Shown: one piece after another, positions 45,998 to 57,700 of the stretch
How the letters are laid out: each line of letters begins with the position of its first letter
How positions within the stretch are numbered: position 1 is the first letter of the stretch
Assembly (NCBI RefSeq): GCF_009727055.1
Contig: NC_052354.1
Coordinates: 42,380,302-42,444,301, forward strand
Source: Benincasa hispida
Lineage: Eukaryota; Streptophyta; Magnoliopsida; Cucurbitales; Cucurbitaceae
Direction: 5' to 3'
DNA: 64,000 nt
Program-made: the position numbers and the translations under genes
Notes under the pieces: model-generated
Database searches by the model: none
Seen by the model: only the letters and a program-made list of their open reading frames with translations
Told to the model about the DNA's origin: nothing

Positions 45998-47864
45998 CTT
46001 ACCTCATTTTCTGTGAATTCTAAGACTAGTCCCTTCTCATTACTTTGTAAAGAGAATATTTGTTCACTTCTAGCTAATTCTAGGCTTCTCTAGTTTTTTC
46101 CTTCCTCTTAAGGTTGAATCTCCTCTTGCCGGTCCTTCAAATATCATCATGATATCTTTGGTGGAGTAGAGTTTTGACTAGTTGATGATCCTTCCTAGTT
46201 TCGTGGCCTCAACCTTGGCCTCCAGTACCCTTCATTAAGATATTCTTTTAGGTACCCGTTCTGGATTAAAACCTCCATCTCATCCTTTAATTGATAGCAA
46301 TCCCTAATGGAATGACCATGAGCATCATGATCAACATAAAAATATTTATTCTTATCCCTTTTACCTGGCAGTGTTTTCATCTTGTCTGGCCATTTGAGCG
46401 AGTATGTATGTTGAATTTCCATTAGAATTTGCTTAGGTGGAAGCCTTGTGGTTGTATATCTTTCAAATCAATGATCATATGCAATTTGTGGCGTAATAAT
46501 CATCTATTCTTATTTTGTGATTATGAGATGATCTTTCTCTCGTGTCTCTATCCTTAGATCACTCTTTAGAATAATTTGTGCAATCTTTGTTTTTTGTTAG
46601 CCACACTTTTGGATTCAATTAGCTCTTTCGCGTGCTCATATATTTTTTTGCCTTGGTAATGAGTTCCATAAAGGATGTTGGTTCCCTATATCCTATGGAG
46701 TGCAGAGCCACTCATCCTTAAATCTTGCCACAACTGCTATTAAGACTGCTGAGTCTGTGTATCCTTCAACTCGCAGGGCTTCATTGTTGAACCTAGCTAC
46801 GTATTCCCTAAAATTTCTTTCTCCTCTTTCCTGATTATCAACATAAGCATTTGTAGTTTCCATTGATCTCTTCTTCCCAAGAATTGAGTGATAAATGCTC
46901 TAGTGAGCTCTTTACATGAACCAATCGATCTTCTTTTGAGCTTCCAAAACCATTCCTTAGTCGACCCTATAAGAGAGAAAGAACATGCTCTATACTTTAT
47001 TGCATCAGAGAGTTCGTGCAATTCCATCCAAGATTTGTAGGTATCTAGGTACTCTATAAGATCTGATTTTCCATCATATAGCTTGGTACTTGGGACTTTA
47101 CACTTTGGGGGTAGAACCTCTCTCATTATCTCATTTGAAAATGGAGGGTCCACCTACTCAATCAAAGTTTCTTAATCAAACCCTTCTGTCTCATGAGCCT
47201 TTTATATATCCTTATGTATATCATTTATCTCTCTTTGTATTTTAAGGAGTTCTTACTTCCAAGGCATTGCTTCTGGTTTGAGGTCGACCTTGGCTTCTTT
47301 ATCTAGTCATTGCTTTTGCTCAAGTAATATCCGCAAATTAGTTTCTAACGTATCTTTTGTTGGAGTTTTAGCCCTCAATCCTTCAATTTGGCCTCGACTT
47401 CGACTACTATGGTTTGAGGGAGAAGTATGTCCATACCTCTCATTGGCCTTCTTTTTGCAGTCTCTTCTTAACTTTGATTTATTATACATTAACTTAAGAT
47501 TCTTTTGTTATAGATTTCTTAACTCGTCGAGATCTACAATGAGAGTACATTTTTCTTTTGTTGGTTCTTTTTATTATTATTATTTTTTTTTTTGAAGACT
47601 ATTTGTGCTCCCAAAAGGTCTTCCTCCAAGCCAAATTTTGATCCAACATTTCTACTCTCTCCTATAAAGCCGCAAATTTTGACTTCGTCCTTTCCTTAGG
47701 AGATTGAGGTTGAGCCATGCTAAGGGCGAATAGATATTTCGTTGATCGTTGATCTGTTGTTCTTTTATGATGTCTTTCCTGATCTGATCCATCTCCATTG
47801 TGTCCGTCCATCTCGACGTAACCTCTGCTATTTCTTTTAAGTTTTCAAAAGTTGTAAACTTGTT
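45998..47864 (-). pseudogene. Gypsy element 2: gag region (broken)
   Basis: Minus-strand reading, high to low. Downstream of the primer site a leader contains a coiled, charged segment (47652-47882). Gag core follows at 46797-47153 (KLYDGKSDLIEYLDTYKSWM, ACSFSLIGSTKEWFWKLK, the retrotransposon gag fold). Then at 46195-46422 is KNKYFYVDHDAHGHSIRDCY with QLKDEMEVLIQNGYL, the H-x-C zinc-knuckle-like module typical of Tat-type Gypsy gag. Stops and shifts separate the pieces. The element is cut at 45997 by LTR H, so protease and pol are absent. It is unrelated to Gypsy 1, which is of the chromodomain type. Confidence 0.8.
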
Positions 47865-47881
47865 CCCCACAGACAGCGCCA
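47865..47881 (-). promoter_or_regulatory. Primer binding site of Gypsy element 2
   Basis: Reads TGGCGCTGTCTGTGGGG on the minus strand, two bases inside the 5' LTR end. It resembles the TGGCGCC-type primer sites of Tat/Athila Gypsy elements, with one mismatch. Reverse transcription would start here from a host tRNA. Confidence 0.75.
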
Positions 47882-47883
47882 AG

Positions 47884-48426
47884 TGTTGATGACAAAATTC
47901 GGGCGAGAAGATTCACTTAACCTTCACATGTCTTTGACAGTTAAATTGTAATTTTGGGAAAGGATGTTGAACTGCAAGACAAGACAAGAAAAGTTAGTAT
48001 TGAGCAAGGGGTCAAAGAAAACTAAGAAGGGGTGGAAGAACTTACCTTAGATGTTACTTACGACCCCTTATTTATAGTGGGGTAGACTTAGGTTTCTAAA
48101 TCTAAGTGGGATTAGGAAATAGGGTTCTAAATCCAAGTGGGATTATGAGGCTGGCCAATGGGGCTTGGACCATAGCCTATGAGAAACAAGCCTTCAGGTA
48201 TGGAAAATGGCCCACCTTGACCTCGACCTTCGAGGTAGGCCAAGGTGGGCAAATTAAGCCTTTTGGTCCAACACCTGTCATTTTCCTTGCTATTTTCCTC
48301 TCTCTGTCCATTGGCCCATTTTCTTACACTCATGTTGTTTTCATTTGACTTTCATTGTTTTGAATTTACCTTTAATGGCTTCGCTCCCTGAGCTTATGAC
48401 TCTCAATCCAAAAGTGACCTATAACA
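47884..48426 (-). repeat. 5' LTR of Gypsy element 2
   Basis: 543 bp with TG...CA ends (plus-strand TGTTGATGACAAAATTCGGG at the left, ..GACCTATAACA at the right). The inner end lies next to the primer site. The outer flank is ATAAG (48427-48431); the partner end is lost. The strongly CT-rich and GC-richer part near 48170-48270 lies inside it. Confidence 0.7.
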
Positions 48427-48585
48427 ATAAGTATCTCTAAAGTATTAGGTTAGTTTCAATTATACTCCCGAACTTTTAAAACTTCAATTTTAACTGTTGA
48501 ATTTTGAAGTTTGTTACAAAATAACTTTTATTGGTTTTTTATGTTAAATTTATAGGGAAAAAAATTTGAATCTACTTATATAAAC
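48427..48585. repeat. 5' side of repeat P copy 2, or flank
   Basis: Sequence of the GTTTCAATTATACTCCCGAA type common in plant MITE-like repeats, ending in the target duplication TAAAC (48581-48585) of Copia K. The opposite side of the insertion (54093 on) carries repeat P, so this is the other part of the same host sequence. Confidence 0.5.
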
Positions 48586-48792
48586 TGTCGAAAAACAGCT
48601 TGTAACCCTAGGGGTATTTTAGTAATTGTATGTATCCTAGGGCTTCCCACTAGTCTATTTATTTGGCCTATTTTCTTGTACTTTGTGTATCGAATCAATA
48701 ATAAAAATCAGTCTCTATCGTGGTTTTTTTTCTCCCTGATCTAGGGTTTTCTATGTAAATCTTGTGTCCCTTTCTTCTCTCTTTTTTCAACA
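48586..48792 (+). repeat. 5' LTR of Copia K
   Basis: 207 bp, TGTCGAAAAACAGCTTG...CTTTTTTCAACA. It supplies the promoter of the element. An AATCAATAATAAAAA stretch near 48693 may act as polyadenylation context in the 3' copy. Confidence 0.95.
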
Positions 48793-48804
48793 TGGTATCA
48801 GAGC
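48793..48804 (+). promoter_or_regulatory. Primer binding site of Copia K
   Basis: TGGTATCAGAGC directly after the LTR end matches the 3' end of plant initiator tRNA-Met, the usual Copia primer. Confidence 0.95.
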
Positions 48805-49387
48805 ATGGCGACGAAACCCTAGCCATCATCGATGAGAACAGACCAGATTCTCCATCAGTAACCTCCATTGGAACTAGTGGGACAATAAACACCCACATCA
48901 CTAAAGCCATTCAGGAAGTCGTGGAAATACCTCTAAGCCGCGCTGCCGAAAATCATCAAATCCGTGCCGGACCTCAACCCTAGCCGACCTAGTTCCAGCC
49001 GCCCATTCCTAGCCGAACAGATCCCGTCGGATTAGCGCTTGACCGTAGTGCATTCCAGCCACCCTAGCCGCACGTCTTCATCGGTCGATCCAGCCTGTGC
49101 GATGATCCAGCCGAAGCAGATCTAGCCGGTCGCGATGCTTCATGGACAACAGCCGGCAAACTCAGCACGATTATAGACAGCGGTGCCTTCTGTGGTCGAG
49201 TCATCCCGGGAGAAGTCGGTCAGTCCCTATGTGTCAGTCTTCTACCCGAGTGGTTCAATCGACCCTTCAGTCCAGCGGTCTGCTCCGATGGCGTTGGCGG
49301 TTGGGTATGCAATCAACCTTGCCGAAGGTCTACAAATGATCTCCAACGGCGTTTTTCCATCTCCAACAGCAGATTGTAGATTTTGGA

Positions 49388-50320
49388 ATGGTTCTTGGGA
49401 CAAACTCTCAACCAGAATTATCGGCCAACATACCAATATATTCTGAAAACCCGATAAATTCTTTCCCTATTTTACCTACTACAAATATCGTCTGGATCCA
49501 TGAGAATTCTGCAGGATTTATTACTAAAGAGAAACTAAATGGTCAGAACTACTTTTCCTGGTCTCAATCCATCATAATGGCCTTGGAAGAACGTCATAAA
49601 GTTGGGTACTTGACTGAAGAGATACCTAAGTCTATACCAGAAGACCCTCAGGAGCGGATTTGGAAAGGGGAAGACTCACTATTGAGATCTGTTCTGATTA
49701 ATAGTATGGAACCCCAGATTGGTAGACCGTTACTCTATGCTGCAATTGCCAAAGGTATTTGGGATGCTGTTCAACAACTTTATTCAAAGAGGCATAATGC
49801 ATCCCGGCTCTATACGTTATGGAAAGAGGCACATGAATGCAAGCAAGGAACTATGGACGTAACGTTCTATTTCAATAAAATGTTTCTTTTGTGGCAAGAG
49901 ATGGATCTTTGTAAGGAGATAGTATGGAAAGTGCACATGACGGAGCATAGTATGCAAAAAAATAAAGAAGCTGACCGTATCTATGACTTCCTTGCTAGAC
50001 TAAATTCGAAGTTTGATGCCATTCGAAGTCGGATTCTGGGGCAACGCCCTACCCCCTCTCTCATGGAAGTTTGCTCAGAGATACGTCTGGAGGAAGACAG
50101 ATCAAGTGCAATAAATAACCCAGTAATTATCTCTACAGATGTTGCTGTTTATGCCACTAAGTCTTCTAGCACTGACGGCGATAAAAAGCCCACTCCTGTC
50201 TGTGAGCATCATAAAAAGCCATGGCATACAAAGAACCAGGGTTGGAAGCTACATGGATGGCCCCGAACAATAAACGTCGCCAGTCACATGACAAATCAAC
50301 CCCTGGACGTGTCCTTGTGA
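49388..50320 (+). pseudogene. Gag of Copia K
   Basis: A continuous frame of 310 codons preceded by a ~580-bp leader that contains earlier, unproductive ATGs. The N-terminal part has the plant Copia gag signature (KLNGQNYFSWSQSIIMALEE, then KGIWDAVQQLYS and MFLLWQEMDLC). Gag forms the particle that packages the RNA. The zinc knuckle near 50197-50260 is damaged: CEHHKKPWHTKNQGWKLHG has His and Gly where Cys is usual in CX2CX4HX4C. The frame then shifts by one at about 50262, so the last 20 or so residues are not genuine; the original frame continues at 50263-50409 and ends at a TAG before the protease. Confidence 0.88.
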
Positions 50321-50409
50321 GTGACTCGACAAATGAGAATCCTCAGCATCAACCCTCAGCAGATAGTACGACCAACCTAAGTACAGTTGAAGTCAGTGCC
50401 ATCACCTAG

Positions 50410-52430
50410 TCAGGTACTGTCCAGTCTTTTGGTCTTATTAGTATTAACAGTAAAAAAAAACCATGGATTGTTGACTCAGGGGCAATATATCATCTTACTG
50501 GTACTTCTAATCAGTTTCTTTCATATTATCCAAGTGCCGGCAACGAACGAATTAGGATTGCAGATGGATTGTTTGCACCTGTTGTAGGGAAAGGACATTT
50601 ATCTCCGTTTGAGGATTTGGTATTGCGGGATGTATTGCATGATCCTAAAATATCATATAATTTGTTATCCATCAGTAAAATTACAAGAGATCTGAATTGT
50701 CAGGCATTTTTTCACCCGGCTCTGTTTTATTTTAGGATCTGAGCTCGGGGATGACGATTGGCACTGCCCGGCATGAACGGGGACTCTATTTCCTGACTGA
50801 TGATGCTTCCTCTAGGAATGATTATAGAACTAGCCTTGTCTCTTTAAATTTTTCTAATTTTGAGAATGATTTTCTGTTATAGCATTACCGTTTAGGACAT
50901 CCAAATTTTTGAATACATGAAATACTTATTTCCACATTTATTTCGTAATATTAATATGTCTTCTTTAAATTGTGATGTTTGTATTTGTGCCAAACAGAGT
51001 CGTGTCTTCTTCCACTCCCAACCCTATAAACCATCCAAACCTTTCACCTTAGTTCATAGTGATGTTTGGGGTCCCTCACCAACCACAACTTCCACAGGGA
51101 AATGCTGGTTTGTCACCTTTATAAATGATCACACTCGGCTTACTTGGGTCTTTCTTCTTACTAATAAGTCCGAGGTGTTATCTGTATTCTAGAAATTCTA
51201 TGCCACTGTGGAAACCCAATTTAATGTCAAGATTGGTATTTTGAGAAGTGACCATGGGCGGGAATTCTTTAATGCTTCCTTCTAGGACTTTCTTGCATCC
51301 AAAGGGATTATCCACCATAGTTCGTGTGCATACACTCCCCAGCAAAATGGGGTAGCCAAAAGAAACAATCGTCATTTGGTGGAAGTTGTCAGGTCCTTAA
51401 TGCTATCCACATCACTCCCATCTTATCTATGGGGGGATGCTATCCTTACTGCCACTCACTTAATCAATCGAATGCCTTCCCGAGTCCTCAACTTTCAAAA
51501 TCCATTAGAGTGTTTGAAAAAGTCCTACCAACTACTCGTTTAGTCTCAGATGTACTGCTTCGAGTTTTCGATTGTGTTACCTTTGTTCACTCTCATGGTC
51601 CAAACCGCACGAAATTCACCCCCCGTGCTAAAAAATGTATCTTTGTTTGGTATCCACTCCATCAGCGTGGGTATAAATGTTACCATCTATACTCTCGCAA
51701 ATATTTTGTTTCCATGGATATCACCTTCCTTGAGGATCGACCCTTCTTTCTCGTTAGCCATCTTCAGAGGGAGACATCTAGTGAAGAGGCTAATTGGTCC
51801 ACATATACAGTTCCCTTAGCGTCATCTCTAATTCTCGAACATGTCGGTTCTATCCTCCCTACCAATCAAATCCCATGGATAACATACTATAGGAAAAATC
51901 TCAGGAAGGAAAGAACGCCACATGCCGCATCTCCGGCTCTAGTTCATGAGTCAAACCTGGCATCAGGTACGTGTATTCCTAAAATTAATGAGATTGATAC
52001 TTGTTCTGAGACTAACGAATATTGAGAGGAAAAAGGAGAAAAAGGTACTGACATCACTACTATAGCAAATGGGAAGATGACGGTGAATAGTGATCGTGAA
52101 ATAGTTCTAGAAAATGTGAGTGATACTAGAGATGATGGTGTAAAGGGGACTTCTGAAGATGAAACTCAAGCAGAGGAGAATATTGATCACAATGGGAAAT
52201 CTGACAGTCTGAAAGAGCATGATGCTTCTCTCGATCTTCCAATAGCCTTGAGGAAATGCATTTGGTCAGGTTCAAGGTACCATATGCATAGTAATCTGTC
52301 ATCTGAATTTAGGGTCTTTACCACTATTTTAGATACAAGGGTGATATTGAGTAGCATATAGGAAGCAATGAAAACTGAAGTTTGGAAGGTTATGGAGGAG
52401 ATGAGGGCTCTTGAGAAAAACGGAACGTGA
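50410..52430 (+). pseudogene. Protease and integrase of Copia K (broken)
   Basis: The protease has PWIVDSGAIYHL at 50461-50496 with an intact DSG active site. The gag-pre-integrase part (HYRLGHPNF near 50883) and zinc finger end in NCDVCICAKQSR (50968-51003). The integrase core has LVHSDVWGPS, FINDHTRLTWVF and RSDHGREF; the position of the third catalytic residue, 36 codons after the second Asp, reads AAA (Lys, 51358-51360) in QQNGVAKRNN where Glu is invariant. Stops occur near 51190 and 51283, and there is a frame change near 51510. The C-terminal part (51560-52025) continues with KKCIFVWYPLHQRGYKCYHL and a divergent linker. Confidence 0.85.
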
Positions 52431-53780
52431 GACCAGGTGATCCTACCCAAAGGGCACAAGACAGTTGGGTGCGAATGGGTTTTCATTATAAAGTATAAAT
52501 CAGATGGTACCATTGACCGGTACAAGGCCAGGTTAGTTGCCAAAGGGTTTGCTCAAAATTTTGGTGTAGATTACTCCGAGACATTCTCTTCAATAGCTAA
52601 ACTCAATATTATCCGATTATTACTGTCAATTACAGTTAACAGAGATTAGCCTTTGCATTAACTAGATGTAAAGAATGCCTTTCTCAATGGAGAACTTGAG
52701 GAGGAAGTCTACATGAATCCTCCCCCTAGATTTGAAGATCAGTTCAAATAGTGAATTTGCCGGCTGAGAAAGTCATTATATGGGTTGAAACAGTCTCCGA
52801 GGGCCTGGTTTGACAGATTTGCCACCTTTGACAAAGGTCAAGGATATACCCAAGGGCACTCAGATCATATACTGTTTACAAAGAAGTCAACTTCAGGGAA
52901 GGTTACAATTCCCATTGTGTACGTTGACGATATTGTGCTCTCTGGTGATGATGATGATGAAATTGTGAAACTCAAAGCAAAGATGGCCAAAGAATTTGAG
53001 ATTAAAGACCTGGGGAACTTAAGATACTTTATCGGAATGGAAGTAGCTCGGTCAAGGGATAGGATCTCGGTATCCCAATGGAAATACACTATTGACCTCC
53101 TAAAGGAGACATAAATGATTGGGTACAAATCTGTTGACACCCCAATTGAATATAATTCAAAGCTCAGCAATACTGGTAACAGTGTCCCGGTCAATAAAGA
53201 AAGGTATCAGCGGTTAGTTGGAAAATTGATATAATTATCTCACACGAGACTTGATATTTCATATGCAGTTAGTGTTGTCAGTCAATTTATGTAGGCTTCT
53301 TATGAGGAACACATGACAATAGTTGAACGCATCCTACGATATCTGAAAGGAACACCAGGTAAGGGGTTAATGTTCAAGAATTCTGATAAACGTTGCATTG
53401 AAGCCTACACTAATTTTGATTGGGCAGGGTCTGTTATTGATAGGAAATCAACATCTGGGTATTGTACATTTGTTTGGGGTAATCTAGTGACCTGGAGGAG
53501 CAAGAAACAGTGAGTTGTGGCCATAAGTAATGCTGAAGCTGAGTATTGGGCCATGAGTTTAGGGATATGTGAAGAAATCTGGTTGATGAAAGTGTTGTCA
53601 GATCTTCATCAAGGCAATGAGCTCCCAATGAAACTGTTCTGTGACAATAAGGCAACAATAAGTATTGCAAATAATCCTGTTCAACATAATAGAACAAAAC
53701 ACGTTGAGATCGACTGGCACTTCATCAAGGAAAGACTTGACAACAGAAGTATATGCATTCCTTATGTTCCCTCAAATTAG
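52370..53780 (+). pseudogene. Reverse transcriptase and RNase H of Copia K (broken)
   Basis: One frame throughout, with nonsense codons inside. RT motifs: [73 protein letters not shown] and YVDDIVLSGDD (52919-52950, active site intact). RNase H: AYTNFDWAGS at about 53404, where the first Asp of the usual YTDADW is Asn; DRKSTSGYCTFVWGNLVTWR; NAEAEYWAM; LFCDNKATISIANNPVQHNR. Stops include TGA near 52429 and TAG near 52648 at Trp positions, TAA near 52660 at a Gln position, and others near 52750, 53113, 53233, 53293 and 53511. Most can be explained by single C-to-T or G-to-A changes. Confidence 0.92.
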
Positions 53781-53874
53781 TAAATCCTAGATGTGCTCAC
53801 AAAAGGTTTACTGAGACAAAGCTTTGGTTATTGTGTCAGCAAGTTGAGTCTTATTGATATTTATGCCCCAACTT

Positions 53875-53883
53875 GAGGGGGAA
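53875..53883 (+). promoter_or_regulatory. Polypurine tract of Copia K
   Basis: GAGGGGGAA immediately before the 3' LTR start at 53884. It primes plus-strand DNA synthesis. Confidence 0.9.
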
Positions 53884-54087
53884 TGTCGAAAAATAGCTTG
53901 TAACCCTAGGGGTATTTTAGTAATTATATGTACCCTAGGGCTTCCCACTAGTCTATTTATTTGGCCTATTCTCTTGTACTTTGTGTATCAAATCAATAAT
54001 AAAGACCAGTCTCTATCATGGCTTTTTCTCCCTGATCTAGAGTTTTCCACGTAAATCTTGTGTCCCTTTCTTCTCTCTTTTTCAACA
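53884..54087 (+). repeat. 3' LTR of Copia K
   Basis: 204 bp, TGTCGAAAAATAGCTTG...CTTTTTCAACA. Compared with the 5' LTR it has about twelve transitions and is three bases shorter in two T runs. Confidence 0.95.
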
Positions 54088-54092
54088 TAAAC

Positions 54093-54480
54093 AAATCTAA
54101 ATACATAAATGGGAAAAAAAGATACATTGGCACATATATGAACCGTATCTGTTATTGTATTCCTCCATTCAATGCCATCCACTAATTTTCCATTCTTTCG
54201 TTTATAATTCTTTTGCTAGTCCTAACCACAAAATTTACTTCCCATATGTATATGTATAGGTTTGTTCGCTTAAGCAAAACTTAAGCATACAAAAACCTTT
54301 TCATCTATGATTTTAATGGAAAAAAAAAACCTTCAAACTTTTTTTGAAAAAACTTCAAACTTCAAGGATTAAAATAAAATCAACCCCATAGTTCAAGGTA
54401 TTTTTGATAATTTAACCTTGTTTTTATTGTAAAATGCCTTAATATATTCTTTTATTTTTTTCTTAGTGAGAGTTGTTTTC
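54093..54480. repeat. Unclassified repeat P, copy 2
   Basis: Aligns with 32003-32360 from about 54135 on; it extends a little further left (54093-54134) up to the Copia K target duplication. Repeat P was therefore present before Copia K inserted. Confidence 0.75.
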
Positions 54481-54734
54481 ATCATCGTAAAATTATATTT
54501 AAATTGCAAGTGATGCAATATATAAATAGAAGTGTAAAACACCAATGAGACAAATGATAAATAAAGTAAAACTCTTAGAATAGCCAAGAATCCTTAACAA
54601 GAGTTTTTATTGAAATTATTTAATACAACTTCTATTCAGATTTGATCACTCAATGCTGACAACCCTTGAGAACTCTTAGCATCTACCTTAGAACTGTAGA
54701 TTTATTATTGAGATTCTTGCCACCCTTGGACCTC
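54481..54734. other. 3' flank of LAP copy 2
   Basis: AT-rich sequence downstream of the pseudogene's original stop. No polyadenylation site can be assigned with confidence. Confidence 0.5.
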
Positions 54735-57700
54735 TTAAGAAGCATTCTTTAGAACCCACTCCATTAATGTGGAAACACCAAATCCAGTTGCAACACTCTT
54801 CTTGGTATTCCAAACTGGCCAGCAATGTCAAGGTGCATCCATTGGACATTTTTATCAACAAACTACAAACATATAATTCCAAGTTTTAGAATTCAAGGCA
54901 TAAATCTATCCAAAGGATCATCTGTTTAAAATTTCCTTTTGGTTGGTAAAAACATAAATGAAGGATGAAAGAGCAAAAGAGATGGAAGATAAAATCTTCT
55001 CGTTTTTTGTGCAGTTGAAGAAATTAGAAGATAATATCCACCTGTTTCAGAAACAAAGCAGCTGTTATTGCACCTCCTTGACTAGGACTAGTGTTGATCA
55101 TATCAGCAATGCCTGGCTTCATTGACTCCCAATAACTTTCCTCTAATGGCAACCTCCATAGTTTCTCACCGCTCCTCTCTGCAGCAGTAAATACCTCTTT
55201 TGCTAGGTCTTCATTTGGTGTAAAGGCACCTGGAAACAAAAAGGAAATTTGTAACAATCACATTTTTCTATTGATGATGCATATGAGACTCTTTTGTAGT
55301 TTCCAATTCTTTGTTCATTCTTGTGTTCTAACTTTAAATAGTAACCTTCTCACTAACTATTCCAACAGAGGGAGAAGAAAGAACTCTTCTTTTCACAAAC
55401 AATGTGTCTCTAGTTATACATTTTGATTACTTCATATACATCAATTAAAACGCTTTTTTTTTCCAACTTTTCCTCGATCTATTTGTTGAGGATCACACAT
55501 CAAAACGATACATGAATTAGACTCTTCTCATTGCAAATTGATTTTGAGATGAAACTCCATATATGTCTAATATGGTATCAAAGTCCATAAAATCAAAACA
55601 AGTACTCGACCTAGGAATGATGAACTCAAAGAGAGCACAATTGTAAAAGGGAATGTGTTGAGGATTCCACGTCAGAAAGGTGAACAAACCACACATCTTG
55701 TGTTACTCCTTTATTTGTCGTTACTTTAGTTTTATGTTATTATCTCTTAATTGAAAATGAAGTATAAGTTGTTGGGAAGGTTATCATACGTGCAACTGAA
55801 GGCCCAAGAGCAGTTATACAAAGCGTAGCCAAGTCAATAATCTGCAAAGCAATTTGAATTACATTAGATCTAATGTCGAAAACTATTAACAATGACATAT
55901 CTAATTATTTGGCTCATAAAACTTAAAATACTAACTTATAATTATATATTTACCTTATCAACACCCAGCTTACAAGTATATATCAATGCATCAGCAAGGC
56001 TAAGTCTGCCTTCAGCATCAGTATTATTAACCTGAAAATTTTGCCACAAAAAAAGATAATAGTTTAAGTAGGTACCTTACCATGGTTGTAATGAAAGAAA
56101 AAAAGAGGGAGCAAAAATATAGTTTAAGATTAAATCCTCTTTTCTTCTTAGATCTTAACCAAAGAATATAGAGTATACCTCAATTGTCTTTCCATTTGAA
56201 GCAGTGACAATATCACTAGGTCTCATGCCAGTTGCACTTATCATATTCTCACAGGCAGCAGTAACAAAATGAATCTGTTTGGGAACAACAAACCAAGCCC
56301 TCAAATAGACCTATTAATAAAATTAATTACATGAAAATGAGTGATAGATCTGATAATGTTTTACCTCTACACCGAGAGGTTTAATTTCTGCAATGGCTTT
56401 GGCTGCACCAAAAATTGCTGCTGCCCCTCCCATGTCATTTTTCATTGTTTCAATGTTACTGTTGGCTCCTGTTTTAAGGTTGTAACCACCACTAATGGAA
56501 AAGAAAATTCAAAGAATTACTAAGAAATTTGTGATGAAGGTAGAATATAAACCACATCTCAAACCAAATATCACAGCAGTAAAGATGTTGATATGCCTAA
56601 TGCACAAATGTCATTACACCAAGAATCTTATGTTGAGTATTTATGGTATGATTAAGGTCATTTTCAGCAAAAGTTCTTTGATCATGAGTATCTTTTAAAA
56701 GTATTGAGCAACAAACCACTTTGATGTTAGACTTTACACTCATAAAAATACTTTTGAAGTGCTTCTCAATTAAATTCTCAGCATGGTATGTATACAATCA
56801 CCTGTCAAAGGTAATTCCTTTACCAACTAAACCCAATTTGGCTGATACAGGTCCACTGGGAGGTTTGTAACATAAGTGGATAAACTTGGGAGGATTTGCA
56901 GTGGCTGTTGCAGTCACACCAAGATAGGACCCCATCTTCATTTCTATGATTTCTTCTTCATTGAAAATTCTTGCAGAAAGAACATCATTGTACTTTTGGG
57001 TAATCTTTAAAATCTCAGCTGCCAATTCAACTAATCATATGGATGTAATTTCACAAAGTCAGCATCATGTATGGTCTCAAACTATGACATGTTATATCAA
57101 GTTGAAACTTAATATCAGTTCAAGGGTACAAATGCAAAAATGCATTTTTGGTACCATTGTCCACTAGCAAGAAAGTATATGCATTTCTTTACAGTTGCTG
57201 CCATGGCCTCACCTAGACCAACAAAGGCTACTATATTAGAAGCTGACTTGCCAAGCCCAAATAAACCAACCCTTTTAAAGCTCAAGCCAGAAACTCTTAA
57301 AACAACAGATTGGCCTTACTTTCCAGAGAAATCTTCCTCTGAGGAAGCTTGGGCCAACAATCCACCCAAGATTGCATCCAACTTATGTAAAAGTGGATTC
57401 TTAAAGTTGGAGTTTTTATCTCTGACCACATCTTTCTCTGTCACACCCACAGCAAGCAAGTCTCCATTCCATTCCAACACATCAATGTCTTTTGCGGTAA
57501 AAGTTATCTTTGAGACATTTTAACATACAGGCAACATATTGTATTAGTACTTCATGACAAACATATGAGTACTTTAAAGATGAAAAAAGAATGTAGTCGA
57601 TTCTGATTTAAGGTGTGTTTGAGATAACTCTTACTTAGAATATGCAAAAGCTTATAACGATGGAAACGTGGAAGTACTTTTCAAAATTTTCAAGTAAAGA

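Larger units (their letters stand above)
48586..54087 (+). mobile_element. Complete but defective Ty1/Copia retrotransposon K
   Basis: 5502 bp. LTRs at 48586-48792 and 53884-54087 share ends TGTCGAAAAA...TTTTTCAACA and are flanked by a perfect 5-bp duplication TAAAC (48581-48585 and 54088-54092). A primer site follows the 5' LTR and a polypurine tract precedes the 3' LTR. Gag, protease, integrase, reverse transcriptase and RNase H come in Copia order. The LTRs differ at about 12 positions plus 3 bases of T-run length; all the substitutions I count are transitions. The reading frame has several shifts and stops, and catalytic residues are changed, so it cannot act for itself, although its ends look usable by another element's proteins. 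Confidence 0.95.

Noticed and set aside
49183..49446. Open frames in the leader of Copia K, both strands
   Set aside because: They lie between the primer site and gag, have no domain and overlap each other in different frames.
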